In this document: piece after piece, positions 50,001 to 60,044 of the stretch | How the letters are laid out: each line of letters starts with the position of its first letter | How positions within the stretch are numbered: position 1 is the stretch's first letter | Notes under the pieces: model-generated | What the model was told of the DNA's origin: nothing | The model's input: only the letters and a program-made list of their open reading frames with translations | Databases searched by the model: none | NCBI GenBank assembly: GCA_963971425.1 | Contig: OZ020524.1 | Span: 17,549,845-17,613,844 of the forward strand | Origin: Bryoerythrophyllum caledonicum | Taxonomy: Eukaryota; Streptophyta; Bryopsida; Pottiales; Pottiaceae | Length of the DNA stretch: 64,000 nt | Direction: 5' to 3' | Position numbers and translations under genes: made by a program

Positions 50001-51900
50001 GCTTGAGACCACTCGAAGATTCTTGTAGATGAGAGGCTGAGAGCCCTCTTTGGACATTGATTGCCGATGTAGATTGCATTGGCCACCGCTTCTGCTCAAA
50101 ACTCAAGCTTGAGGCGTTGCGCATGGATCATACTCCTTGCATTTCTACAATGGTGAAATATGCGCGCTTTGCCATTCCATCTTGCTTCGGCGTCTATGGT
50201 GTTGATGTTTGCCTTGCAATGCCATAATTCTTCAAAAAACATTGAAAGTCCTTGGATATGAATTCCCCACCATTGTTTGACTGAAACACCTTGATTTTAT
50301 ACTCTAGTTGCTTCCAGGAAGGGCCTTGAATTTCTTAGTCTTCTCAAGGCATTTCTCTTTTTTCTTCAACGTGTACACTTACAACTTTCTCGAAACGTCA
50401 TCAAAGAAAATCACAAAATTCCTTGCACCACCCTTGGAGATGGTTGTTGTGGGGTCGCACACATCCAAATGTATAATCTTCAAACGCTTTGTTGCATGTG
50501 TTCCTCCTTACTTTGGAAATCAAGCCCTATATTGCTTACATTGCACGCACTTTTTTTATAAAATGACATGGATGATTCATCTTTGTCAACATGCATACCA
50601 TTTTACATCCTTTGAAGCAAATGCACACTTCTCACGTTCAAATGACCAAGTCGACAATGCCATAGCTTTAATGTACCGCTCTTTCTTGATGATTGTGCCA
50701 TGTTGGCCGCATCCGCCTCAAACATTTTAGTAAAGGTGAGTTGGTACAATTTTACCTTGACGAGGTACTACCCCAAGAACATTTTCATTTGGTGCCCTCA
50801 AAACACATCCATCCACGTTCAATCGCACCTTCGTTCCACTTGTCACAAGCTTGCTCATTGGGAGCAATTTTGCTTGCAACTTGGGCATATAGAAAACATC
50901 ATTGATTCTAACCCTCCTTGAACGCCCCCTCATAAATACTTTGACAACAACAAAACTCACTCCATTGGCTTCTACAACATTATTGTCACTCAAATGTACA
51001 TTGCGTGGAGCAATTACCTCATATAAGCCAAATGATTTTCTATTAGGCGTCATGTGTTTTATAGCTCCCGAATCCATGATCTACTTACACATGGACTTTG
51101 ATTGTGATCTATCTTGAGTTGTAAATGCATAGTCATTGTTCTCCTTGGCGTAATTGACATTCTCATTCTCATTTGCTTGGATTGCGTTGTCCTCCTCCAA
51201 CTTCTTTGGTTTAAAGCAATTTTGAGTAGTGTCGCCCGGTTTGCCACAATTGTAACATATCTTCGGCTTACTATGTGAAGATGAGTTGCCCCACTTGTTT
51301 TGTTTTGACACCAGGTCCACATTGTTGTAATGGAACTCCTTCTTCTTGCGCTTGGACACTTTGTGCATCAATCACCCCTTCACAAATTCCGTGGTGAGGT
51401 CTTTCATATGCAACAAACCCAAGGCGGTGATCAAGTGTTTGAATGAGGACGACAAGCTCTCAAGCAAGGTCATAACCACAAATTCATCTTTCATACAGAC
51501 TTCCAAGCAAGTGAGTTGATCTGCAAGTGCCTTCACTTAGTTGACATGATCCAACAAATCATCTCCATTTTTCATCTTGCTTATAATGAACTTGTGGCAA
51601 ATGATAAGGATGTTCAACAAGTTCCTCGTCCCATCCATGTTGCACAAGATACACCATGCTTCCGCTGGTCCTTTGCAACTCTTGATGTGGACAAGTTGAT
51701 TGTCCACCAAAGTAAGCCAAAGATCGACATTGCTTTCTTTGAACACCAATCATAGTCCTTTTTTGCTTTTGGATCAAAAGGTGGAGGCTCCTTGGATTCA
51801 TCCACAATCTCTCAAAGTCCACGGAAGCCAAGACCATTTTCATCTTGAACTTCCAAAGATTGAAGTTCTTACACTTGAACTTGTCAATGACAATATTCAA
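47020..51900 (-). pseudogene. Copia gag-pol polyprotein remnant
   Basis: Gag: KNFNLWKFKMKMVLAS and a zinc knuckle CYNCGKPGDTTQNCF in which the usual His is Asp. Protease: DSGAIKHMTPNR (the catalytic DSG). GAG-pre-integrase and integrase: HIFGCIAYAM, KRNKLDAKKHK, CSFLGYSHNTKAYLLM. Reverse transcriptase: YVDDLVILAS. RNase H: YCDADWAGD, STTEAEYMA and CDNQGCIKLAKNP. Many frameshifts and stops separate these segments, so no full polyprotein can be made. The RT and RNase H segments are split by the nested TTAA element. Confidence 0.85.
47721..48638 (-). mobile_element. TTAA-flanked element, A type (918 bp), inside copia RT
   Basis: TTAA at 47717-47720 and 48639-48642; ends CCCCTAAGAGCCCAAGTG and CATGGGCTTTTAGGGG. 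Joining the copia flanks over a single TTAA gives a continuous reading LDEEFKKFQKEMEGALYKV on the minus strand, so the insertion and its TTAA duplication are certain. Confidence 0.92.
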
Positions 51901-51931
51901 GTAAGTGAGATATTGCCATCTTAGTGAGTCA

Positions 51932-52133
51932 TACCAAACAATGTTTGGAGTGAGATATTGCCTTCTTTTTAAGGCCTTTACTTATCAATTGGTAACAACC
52001 TTTGACAATCATGTGGAACTACCACAATTTCCTTTCACCTCTCTCCATTTTCTCCCCTTTTATTTTATCCTCTAAATCTACTTCAACTATTAACAATGCA
52101 GTAACAACTACAAGCAACCCTTAAACTCAAACA
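51932..52133 (-). repeat. 5' LTR of the copia element
   Basis: Minus strand begins TGTTTGAGTTTAAGGGTTGC. Just inside it TGGTATGACTCAC may be a decayed primer-binding site for initiator tRNA-Met (usual TGGTATCAGAGC). Confidence 0.72.
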
Positions 52134-52605
52134 AAAACTTGACATGCATGTGCTTGATGTAAAGTAGTGTAGATTTTCCGCTATGTTAATAAATCCACAC
52201 TGTATAAGGTGTAGAGAATAGTGAAAATGACGTAACAAAGTGTCCAAGGAAAGTGAGGTTCCTCGGTAATCTTTGCTGCAAATTCAATTGCTTTTGAAAA
52301 TTTGCAAAGAAAAGCACCAAGAACCAAATTTTTTTTGGATACAAAAATCTTTGTGTACTTGCAATCTATCTAAAACAAAATATTGATTAGTGTATTCATG
52401 TATCTAACAAGACGGTCATTTAGTTAGTATAAGAAGTAGCTTTATTATTGAGAGTAGCTTCTAACCATACTTCTATAGTAAAGTAATAGCTTGATCTATG
52501 TTTTTAGAAAATCCACAATAATTCTTATGTTCTGCATCTTATAGAGTCCAAGTGCATAAGCTATCAATTCAAATATGAAGATGAGAACGGAAGTGAAAAC
52601 ATTGT
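52134..52605. other. No gene recognised
   Basis: AT-rich spacer between the copia element and the next TTAA element. Confidence 0.35.
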
Positions 52606-52609
52606 TTAA

Positions 52610-53544
52610 CCCCTAAAAGACCAAGTGTCCAAAAAGGGCTTTTTGAAAAATTGGTCAGGGACCTATGGTGTCAATTTCCAACATTCCACTTTAAAATTTT
52701 TACTATAGAAAGACATTACCAAGAGCTCAGTGGGAAAATAATTTTTTCCTAAATTGGACATTTGATGAAAAAGTTATAGGGTTTTGAATTTTAAATGGGG
52801 AAGACGGGCACCTCGGGCACCTCCAAAAACTTTTGATAGGACACTCTATTGAAAGTGAGATTTTCAGTACTTGCAAGTAATATTATTTCCCTTCATGTTG
52901 TCAAAAAAAAGTTCTTGTCTTTAGTGAAAAATAGCATACCAACCCAAGTCAAACATTTTTACACATTGTCACTCATTGTCGGGCAAGGTACCAAAAAAAC
53001 TTCTTCTTTTCCACATAAAACCTAGAGATCTTCATATTTATCACTTTTTATTTTTTCCACAACAATATGTAATGTAAACCTTCTTATTAACCATTCGGAT
53101 TATCAATCAAAAACATATTAAGTTCAAAAAAAATTAAAGTGTGAATTAACAAATTTCGAGCCTCCACTCCTTGCACACTTGTTTTGAATATGCTACACCC
53201 AATCTCTACCTCTAAAAATTGGTGTGTAAGGAGCTAACATCATGCTTAACAAGATGGTAATAGATTTAGACCTTGTGTAGTGAAATTTTTTGACACCAAG
53301 TGAAGTCAAAGTCTGTTGATCCACTAAGAAAATGAACAATGTGCTTGACTTCAAACACTATAATCTTTCAATCCGTGCAGTCAAAGTTTATGAAATTTTG
53401 TACATGTATTGCTTAATAGGCCTTTATTGAGATCCTACGGTTAGAACTAAAAATAAAAGTTTTTGTTACCTTCAGTATTCATTGCACTAGAATCCATTAA
53501 TTTTGAAGTGTTTTTGGTGTAAAATTGTCTTGGTACCTTAGGGG
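52610..53544 (-). mobile_element. TTAA-flanked element, A type (935 bp)
   Basis: TTAA at 52606-52609 and 53545-53548; ends CCCCTAAAAGACCAAGTG and CTTGGTACCTTAGGGG. The interior is closely related to 47721-48638 and inverse to 14355-15279. Confidence 0.85.
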
Positions 53545-53730
53545 TTAAATGAGAAGATATATATTTTGTATGTCTTCAAACTCCAAAAGACCACAATCTA
53601 CATAATGAGATCACAGGTTGAAACTATTATTAAATTTAATAACAAAATATACATTTGATATTAATGTAGCAATGATTTTTTTTTACTGCACCTTGGTTGG
53701 CATGATGGAGAATCTTTGCTTTTTTCTTAA

Positions 53731-53970
53731 CCCTTCAAGGACAAGCAACCCATTTTGGGTCGTTTTGACACAATAATCTCTACAACAATTACTACAAGCC
53801 ACCTCCATGAAAGACTTAAGCTATGAAAAAGAGGTGGAGGAAGATGGGTATCTCTTAAGATTTGAGACAATCGCCACAAAAATTGGTGCAAGCATTGGCA
53901 AGCAACAATGATTTCCTTGAATGGGAGTTATGATGAAATATACCTTTGAAAGATGTTATTCAGCATGATC
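53731..53970 (+). mobile_element. TTAA-family element, F type (left end clear)
   Basis: TTAA at 53727-53730, then CCCTTCAAGGACAAGC and the CCCATTTTGGG palindrome. The next ~200 bases resemble the inverse of 6000-6298 (CCACCTCCATGAAAGACTTA, TTTGAGACAATCGCCAC, GGTGCAAGCAT). Right end not found. Confidence 0.5.
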
Positions 53971-54298
53971 TAGAACACTCATAGATTGTCGCAGGCCAAA
54001 AATGCTCAAATACTAAATATACAAATAAACGAAAAATAAATGTAAAGGAAATAAAAAAACACAAATTCTCTTCGAAAACGAAAACTTCGTATGTACTTCT
54101 GAAAATCAGAATTCAGATGTACTTCTGGAAATCAAGAAACGAGTTTTCCATTGGTTGTCCTTGGAAAAATCATAATAATAATAATGGTGGAATTATTGGG
54201 TTCAGTTATTATGGTATTAAAAGTTCAAGAAAAGAAGGAGTCATTCCGTTCGTATGACATGTACTCGTGAATACGGGTTACGATAGTAAGTGGAGAAG
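53971..54298. other. No gene recognised
   Basis: AT-rich with a (TAA)-like run near 54170-54185. Confidence 0.3.
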
Positions 54299-54386
54299 GA
54301 CACTGGTGAGCGACGAGGAGCGTCTCTGTCGCGAGGACATTGGTTAGCGACGAGGAGCGTCTCTGTCGCGAGGACATTGGTGAGCG
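54299..54386 (+). repeat. 37-bp GC-rich tandem repeat, 2.4 units
   Basis: Units 54299-54335 and 54336-54372 share AGCGACGAGGAGCGTCTCTG and differ at two positions; a partial third follows. GC content is far above the surroundings. Confidence 0.92.
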
Positions 54387-54948
54387 TCGCTGTCGCTCAC
54401 CCCACGAAGTTTCTGCCACGACAGTACAGTATGCTACGTATTCGTACATTTGGGTAGGTATACGCCCCTTGCTTCTTCATGCCATGTCTACATGATTTAT
54501 TTATTTCTTTTATGGTAGGTGCTACTCATGCCATCATGGCTTCTCTTTTAACGTTTTCCATTTCTTGGTCATACTAGTACATAACTACACCCTTTGCAAA
54601 CAACATGATTCTCAAGATAATCACTTAAAACAAGAATATTAATTATTAAACCACTAAAATCATAATCTACGCAGTGAACCACGCAGCAATCAACCACGCA
54701 GTCAACCGTGCAGTGAACTACAGAAACGCTGCAATCAACCGTGCAGTTAATCATGTTACTTTTTTTTTTTAGTAGTTTGTAATATAAAAACTACATTTAA
54801 AGGGTTGGACTAATGAGTTGCAAAGCAAGCGCCAATTGCTAGTATGGCATACAAATAAAAATAAACTAATGAACACTTCATCCTAATCCATACATGTATT
54901 TAAATATCACAAGAAGAACATAATGAATTTACAAATCACTCAATTGTA
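54387..54948. other. No gene; short CAACC(A/G)(C/T)GCAG repeats
   Basis: Near 54670-54750 the words AACCACGCAG and CAACCGTGCAG repeat several times, giving a low-complexity patch. No gene recognised. Confidence 0.4.
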
Positions 54949-55704
54949 CAGCGGGGTGACATTCAAATTGGCGTTTGGGCAATTCTAGGGATGGTGTCCC
55001 ACACTACTGCCAACTTTGACACCCTCCACAGGGTTGAAAAATTGTTATTTTACCTTGAAATTTTAGGGAAAGCATCACCTCTATGGTTCAAACATGCATA
55101 CCAAATTTCAAGTCCAGGGAACTTATGAAGCAAAAGATATTAAAGATCAACCACCATGGGGTAGTTGTGAGAAAAGTTTCACAGCTGCCAACTTTGACAC
55201 CCTCCCAAGGGCTAAGAGTTTGTTATTTCAACATGAAATTTTTGACACACGGTCACCTTATGTCGACAACATGTGAGAAAATTTACAAGGCCAAAAAACG
55301 TATTCAAAAGAAGATATTCAAAATCTACTAACATGGGGGTTAGCTGTGAGAAAAGTTTCACAGCTGCCCACTTTGACACCCTCCCAAGAATTCAAAAAAT
55401 ATATTTGTCCATGAAATTTTGGGTATGGAGTCACCTTCACGTCAAATACAAAGTGTGGAAAATTTCAAATCCAAATGATCTACACAAAAAAACATATACC
55501 AAGTCTACCAACATGTGTTGTTGTGAGAAACAAAGGGGAAAGCTTACCACTACTTCCAACTTCAACACCCTTCCTAGGATTGAGTTTTTGTTGATACAAA
55601 AATGAAATTTTGGCCACAAGATCATCTCTATGTTGGTAACATGTGAGATAGATTTCAAAGCCAAAAGATGTATATACAAAAAAAAATTATTCCATATCTA
55701 CCAA
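54949..55704 (+). repeat. Left inverted arm with four ~180-bp direct subrepeats
   Basis: The core GCCAACTTTGACACCCTCC recurs with its A/C at 55012, 55190, 55369 and 55558 (spacing 178, 179, 189). Between cores are shared phrases such as GTGAGAAAAGTTTCACAGCTG and ACATGTGAGA. The right arm (57516-58271) has the same in inverse. Confidence 0.88.
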
Positions 55705-55777
55705 TGTTTGTAACAATGAGAAACTATATTGAAGGGGCATATTGAGAATGTCAAAATATCTTTGACACCTCGTGCTC

Positions 55778-55834
55778 CTCAAGAAGAAGAAGAACACCGG
55801 TCTCCAAAGGAGGCCGGCGTGAATAAAGTGTCCG
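55778..55834 (-). mobile_element. Short SINE 3'-end insertion (57 bp) in the Tc1-like loop
   Basis: TCGTGCTC at 55770-55777 and 55835-55842 brackets CACTTTATTCACGCCGGCC (minus strand), a GGCCTCC/GGAGACC hairpin and TTCTTCTTCTTCTT. Confidence 0.75.
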
Positions 55835-55842
55835 TCGTGCTC

Positions 55843-56528
55843 TTCATTGATTTTATTCATGTGACTAAGCAACCAAACATAAATGCTTTTCGAAAAGATC
55901 AATAAAATCTACATGTAGAAGTAAAGAGGTGTTTCAAATAGAAGAATTTACTTGGTCATAAGGTGTGCATTATGTACGTAAGACGAGTTTTCTCCTCCAA
56001 ATATCTATTGAGCACTATGTAAAGAAAATGTTGTGTGTTTTTTGTCATGTGATTTGTGATACACTCAATGTTGAGATGATATTGAGAGCAAAGAATGTCA
56101 TATTGTGATGCATGAGTGTTAATTTAGATGTAGGGCATATGGTTGAGTGGACATATTATATATGGGCTCAGTATTGCTGACTGATTGAGAGGACATATCA
56201 CATATGGGCTGATTCATTGAGTGGACATATAATTTTTCTCGTTGAGTGTTGCTGATTGGTTTATTGAGTGTGGACAAATCACATGGGCATGAGTATGTCC
56301 AAGAGTATTTCCTGGTTAACACAATTGATGCACATGCCATGGTGATCACCTAATGCACATGTCAGTGTGAGTATTCTGTTGTTGACTAATTTACTTAGTG
56401 CACATGCCATGGGCTCAGTCTTTTGTGTTCACTGATCCATATAATCCAAATGCCATAGGTTGAGTGTTATATTGACTACTTGTTGATGAGCGTTTAGTAT
56501 CGTATCAACATCATTAAAAGTAGTCCAG
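55843..56528. other. Loop DNA upstream of the Tc1-like transposase
   Basis: Bases 56130-56480 carry loosely repeated words (GAGTGGACATAT, CACATATGGGCTGA, GCACATGCCAT). No gene recognised. Confidence 0.4.
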
Positions 56529-57522
56529 AATGGCAATTTTAGATGAAACTGTGCTCACATTAGAAGTTTGAGTGAAGGAGGAAATAGAAGAGTTTGCATC
56601 CACTACCAGAGTTTGTGTTAGAACAATTCAAAGGTTGATAGAAACATTTAAAGAAGATGGAACTTATAAGCGCAAACCTTGCGGTGGAAGTCACGTTAAA
56701 AACTTAGTGAGAGAGATGTGGATAGTATTGTGCATTATGTAAAAACTCATCGTCGCTCCTTGGTCTTAGAGATTACTAGTATATGTTGTACTCAAGTGTG
56801 TAGACGTACTATTCATAGGATATTATATAAAAGTGATATTTTTAGTCAAATAGTAGTCAAGAAACCTTTCTTGACACCCCGTCACATGTCTCAGCGAATA
56901 GTTTTTTCTTAGAAGCACTGTGGATGGAGTCCAGAAGAGTGGGAGCGTATTGTTTGAACAGATGAATCTACTTTTGAGATTGGAAAAAATTCTCGGCAAA
57001 TTCATGTTTGGAGAAGTGCATATGAGCGCTATTCATCAAGTTGCATGGTTCCTACTTTTAAAAGTGGACGGACATCTTTGATGATTTGGGGTGCATTTGC
57101 TAGAAGACAGAAGACACAACTTGTCTTTGTGCCAAAAACCGACGTCCTACTAAGGATTTTGTCGAAATGGTCTACAATGGCGAATTGATTCATTCCTTGG
57201 ATAGAGTTCTAGGACTGCTTATGGATGATGGCGCACGTGTCCATCGCAGCAAAACATGTGAAGACAGACAGATCCACCAACTCAAAAAGCTCAATTGACC
57301 TACAAACTCTCTCAATCTCAATCCAATTGAGAATGTTAGGAGGATGCTAAAAGATGTTGTGCAACATGGCAAGGAATGCCCTAGAAAATCAAAAGTGTTG
57401 AAGGTAGTACTTGAAAGAGAGTGGAATTTGGTCAGTGGTACAAAGCTCCTTCAACTCTGTCATTCCATGCCCTCAAGGTTACAAGCAGTGATTGACGCTA
57501 AAGGAGGACATACACGTTGGTA
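56529..57522 (+). pseudogene. Tc1/mariner-type transposase (DDE_3-like), interrupted
   Basis: Starts MAILDETVL at 56529. Segments in order: TTRVCVRTIQRLIETFKEDG (helix-turn-helix), HVKNLVRE, SIVHYVKTHRRSL, VCRRTIHRILYKSDI, TDESTFEIGKNSRQIHVW, YERYSSSC..TFKSGRTSLMIWGAF, RRPTKDFVEMVYNGEL, LLMDDGARVHRS and LNLNPIENVRRMLK. The Asp of TDEST, the Asp of MDDG and the Glu of PIENV form the expected triad, with about 33 residues between the last two. Stops (LEV-stop, FS-stop, IV-stop before TDEST, LN-stop) and at least two frameshifts inactivate it. The wording resembles Tc1-like transposases of fungi more than plant Mariner-like DD39D enzymes. It is clearly different from the enzyme at 44971-45830. 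Confidence 0.82.
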
Positions 57523-58319
57523 GATATGGAATAATTTTTTTTGTATATACATCTTTTGGCTTTGAAATCTATCTCACATGTTACCAACATAGAGATGATC
57601 TTGTGGCCAAAATTTCATTTTTGTATCAACAAAAACTCAATCCTAGGAAGGGTGTTGAAGTTGGAAGTAGTGGTAAGCTTTCCCCTTTGTTTCTCACAAC
57701 AACACATGTTGGTAGACTTGGTATATGTTTTTTTGTGTAGATCATTTGGATTTGAAATTTTCCACACTTTGTATTTGACGTGAAGGTGACTCCATACCCA
57801 AAATTTCATGGACAAATATATTTTTTGAATTCTTGGGAGGGTGTCAAAGTGGGCAGCTGTGAAACTTTTCTCACAGCTAACCCCCATGTTAGTAGATTTT
57901 GAATATCTTCTTTTGAATACGTTTTTTGGCCTTGTAAATTTTCTCACATGTTGTCGACATAAGGTGACCGTGTGTCAAAAATTTCATGTTGAAATAACAA
58001 ACTCTTAGCCCTTGGGAGGGTGTCAAAGTTGGCAGCTGTGAAACTTTTCTCACAACTACCCCATGGTGGTTGATCTTTAATATCTTTTGCTTCATAAGTT
58101 CCCTGGACTTGAAATTTGGTATGCATGTTTGAACCATAGAGGTGATGCTTTCCCTAAAATTTCAAGGTAAAATAACAATTTTTCAACCCTGTGGAGGGTG
58201 TCAAAGTTGGCAGTAGTGTGGGACACCATCCCTAGAATTGCCCAAACGCCAATTTGAATGTCACACTACTTTACATACAAAGGAATTTGTGGTTTTTGCT
58301 TTGCATGTATACTAGAACA

Positions 58320-58909
58320 CGTTGATTGCAATATAACGGGGTTTAGTAATACACTCTAAAGCATCGACATGAGTTCACATGCATATGAAAGTCTTATACA
58401 GTGAATGTAATGTATGTTCATTCCCGTCACTAGCCTATGCTCACTAGTTTATGATGTTCAAATATGACACCATACATGTAGAATATTGTGGCCACGAGTG
58501 ATACCTTCTAATGTTTTAGAATTATAGGTTTGAGAAGCTACATTTGGTTTGCAATATGATGTTTTCTATGTATTTGACATACAAGGTGTAAGAATTGGTG
58601 TATACAATAGTTACAAGAGTTTGTATTTGTTTTTGAGCCCTATCCAATGACACATAACAATCCTAATTTAGATCATTACCGCACCTACTACATGCTTATG
58701 AAGTTGCAAAATGGTCATATATTTTACATGTATGGTGTTGTATTTGAATATGATAAGATTCAAATATTAAAATGACCTCCAAATGAAAGATGATAGTTGA
58801 TGAATCTTCAATCCAAAGGTGTATGTCTAGCTAAATTTAATTCATTTTATGGATTGTAAGAGTAGAATACATTACAGTATATATGGTTCTCTATATACCT
58901 TTAAGGATT
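58320..58909 (-). mobile_element. TTAA-flanked element, D type, long
   Basis: On the minus strand it starts after TTAA (58910-58913) with TCCTTAAAGGTATATAGAG and continues through CACCTTTGGATTGAAGATTC and two copies of the ATACATGTA(G/A)AATAT box to about 58440 or beyond. Left boundary uncertain. Confidence 0.5.
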
Positions 58910-58913
58910 AAAT

Positions 58914-59488
58914 TGAGTGAGAAGTGTCAAGCTTATTGTTAGCAGAAGCAATTTATAGGTTTTTTGTTGTTTTTAAGAGACTATGGTAATCTAGTTTGGT
59001 TAGCTATTTGAGTGCATAAATCCTTTCAAACTAATTTGACCAGCCTTAAGAGTTATTTGCAAAGTCACCCATAGTTTCAATATAAAGATCTTTCTTTTTT
59101 ACTACTCTTTCATCATTCTAAACACTAATTAGATCAATAGAAGAGTGGTAATTTCATCCTTCAATGAGGTCAATGGAAAAATTTGTTGGTCACTAATTGC
59201 ACATCAAAGTAGTTCAGAGTTGGAGTTTGCATGAACTACCATGAATATTAGCCATTTTTCTCTCATTAGATATTGAAGATGACCATAATTCTTTTTAATG
59301 GAAAAAGACATGTATCTTATTGAAATACTCTACCAATAATGTAACTCTATTGAATCTATTCATGCAATTAGATCATGCAATTAGATTAGGAAAGAAATTA
59401 AAATAACCTCATCATGCTTCTTCTCATCAACATAATGTCATTCATAACTACTCTTTCAACTTTCTATTTAAATTATACACTTCATTAA
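58914..59488. other. No gene recognised
   Basis: AT-rich spacer, no supported feature. Confidence 0.35.
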
Positions 59489-59630
59489 CCCTTATAGGTT
59501 TGTGGGGGAACATATATACAATCATGTATTTCTCTTAAAATTGATGTACTAAAATTAAGCAAGTCATACACCTTTGGACTGAAGATTCTTCAACTAACAT
59601 CTTTCATTTGGAGGTCATTTCAATATCCCA
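59489..59630 (+). mobile_element. Truncated TTAA-family element, D type
   Basis: TTAA at 59485-59488 followed by CCCTTATAGGTTTGTGG, then CACCTTTGGACTGAAGATTC and GGAGGTCATTTCAATATCC, where similarity stops abruptly near 59630. Confidence 0.5.
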
Positions 59631-60044
59631 AACATAGAACACCTTCACTCCTAGCAAAAAAATCCCCATGGCAGGGCGGGAGATGTGCGTCACGGGTGGA
59701 GACGATTGGAAGGCTACTGAAAATCATCAAGCAAATAGACAAGGTGAAAAATAAAACTAGAACAGTCCAGATATTCAGGTCAAGAACAGATTTCATCTAC
59801 AAAAATATGTACATCCCCAAACTGAACTAAATTTTACCACACCAGCCCCAAAGCTAGACTAAGATTCACTACAAAATTGTGGAATGATCTCGCACTATAT
59901 GATACAACTCTGCACAAGATAAGTAGTATCTCTCCCTTTCAAAGGTCTCAGCAATCTCCTTTGAGGCTGCATTAATCTGCAAAAAATCTGGGTGAAAAAT
60001 TCACTGCTCCAACTGCTTTAATCTCCGCATCATTTGCACGGAAT
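59631..60044 (-). other. Presumed 3' UTR and downstream of the sugar transporter
   Basis: Directly follows the transporter stop codon at 60045-60047 on the minus strand. No further exon is needed to complete the family C-terminus. A clear polyadenylation signal was not identified. Confidence 0.4.

Larger units (their letters stand above)
46802..52133 (-). mobile_element. Ty1/copia LTR retrotransposon, degenerate
   Basis: Domain order on the minus strand is gag (51900-51080), protease (~51077), integrase (~50700-49700), reverse transcriptase (~49500-47640) and RNase H (~47600-47020), the copia order. LTRs of ~205 bp flank it. A polypurine tract AAAGTGGGAG sits just upstream of the 3' LTR at 47008-47017. 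A TTAA element (47721-48638) interrupts the RT region; without it the element is ~4.4 kb. The target duplication was not found. Confidence 0.85.
54949..58271 (+). mobile_element. Second Tc1-like transposon with 756-bp inverted repeats
   Basis: The 3323-bp element is flanked by TA at 54947-54948 and 58272-58273. Arms 54949-55704 and 57516-58271 are inverted with no gap; translations from both arms are identical in long frames, so the arms are almost the same. The outermost 16 bases differ at several places (CAGCGGGG versus AAGTAGTG before TGACATTC). The loop holds a decayed transposase and a SINE fragment. Confidence 0.88.

Noticed and set aside
55083-55679. Open frames in the left Tc1-like arm (and their mirror copies at 57541-58137)
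   Set aside because: Identical proteins arise from the inverted arms on opposite strands. They span the tandem subrepeats and resemble no known protein, so they are treated as non-coding terminal DNA.
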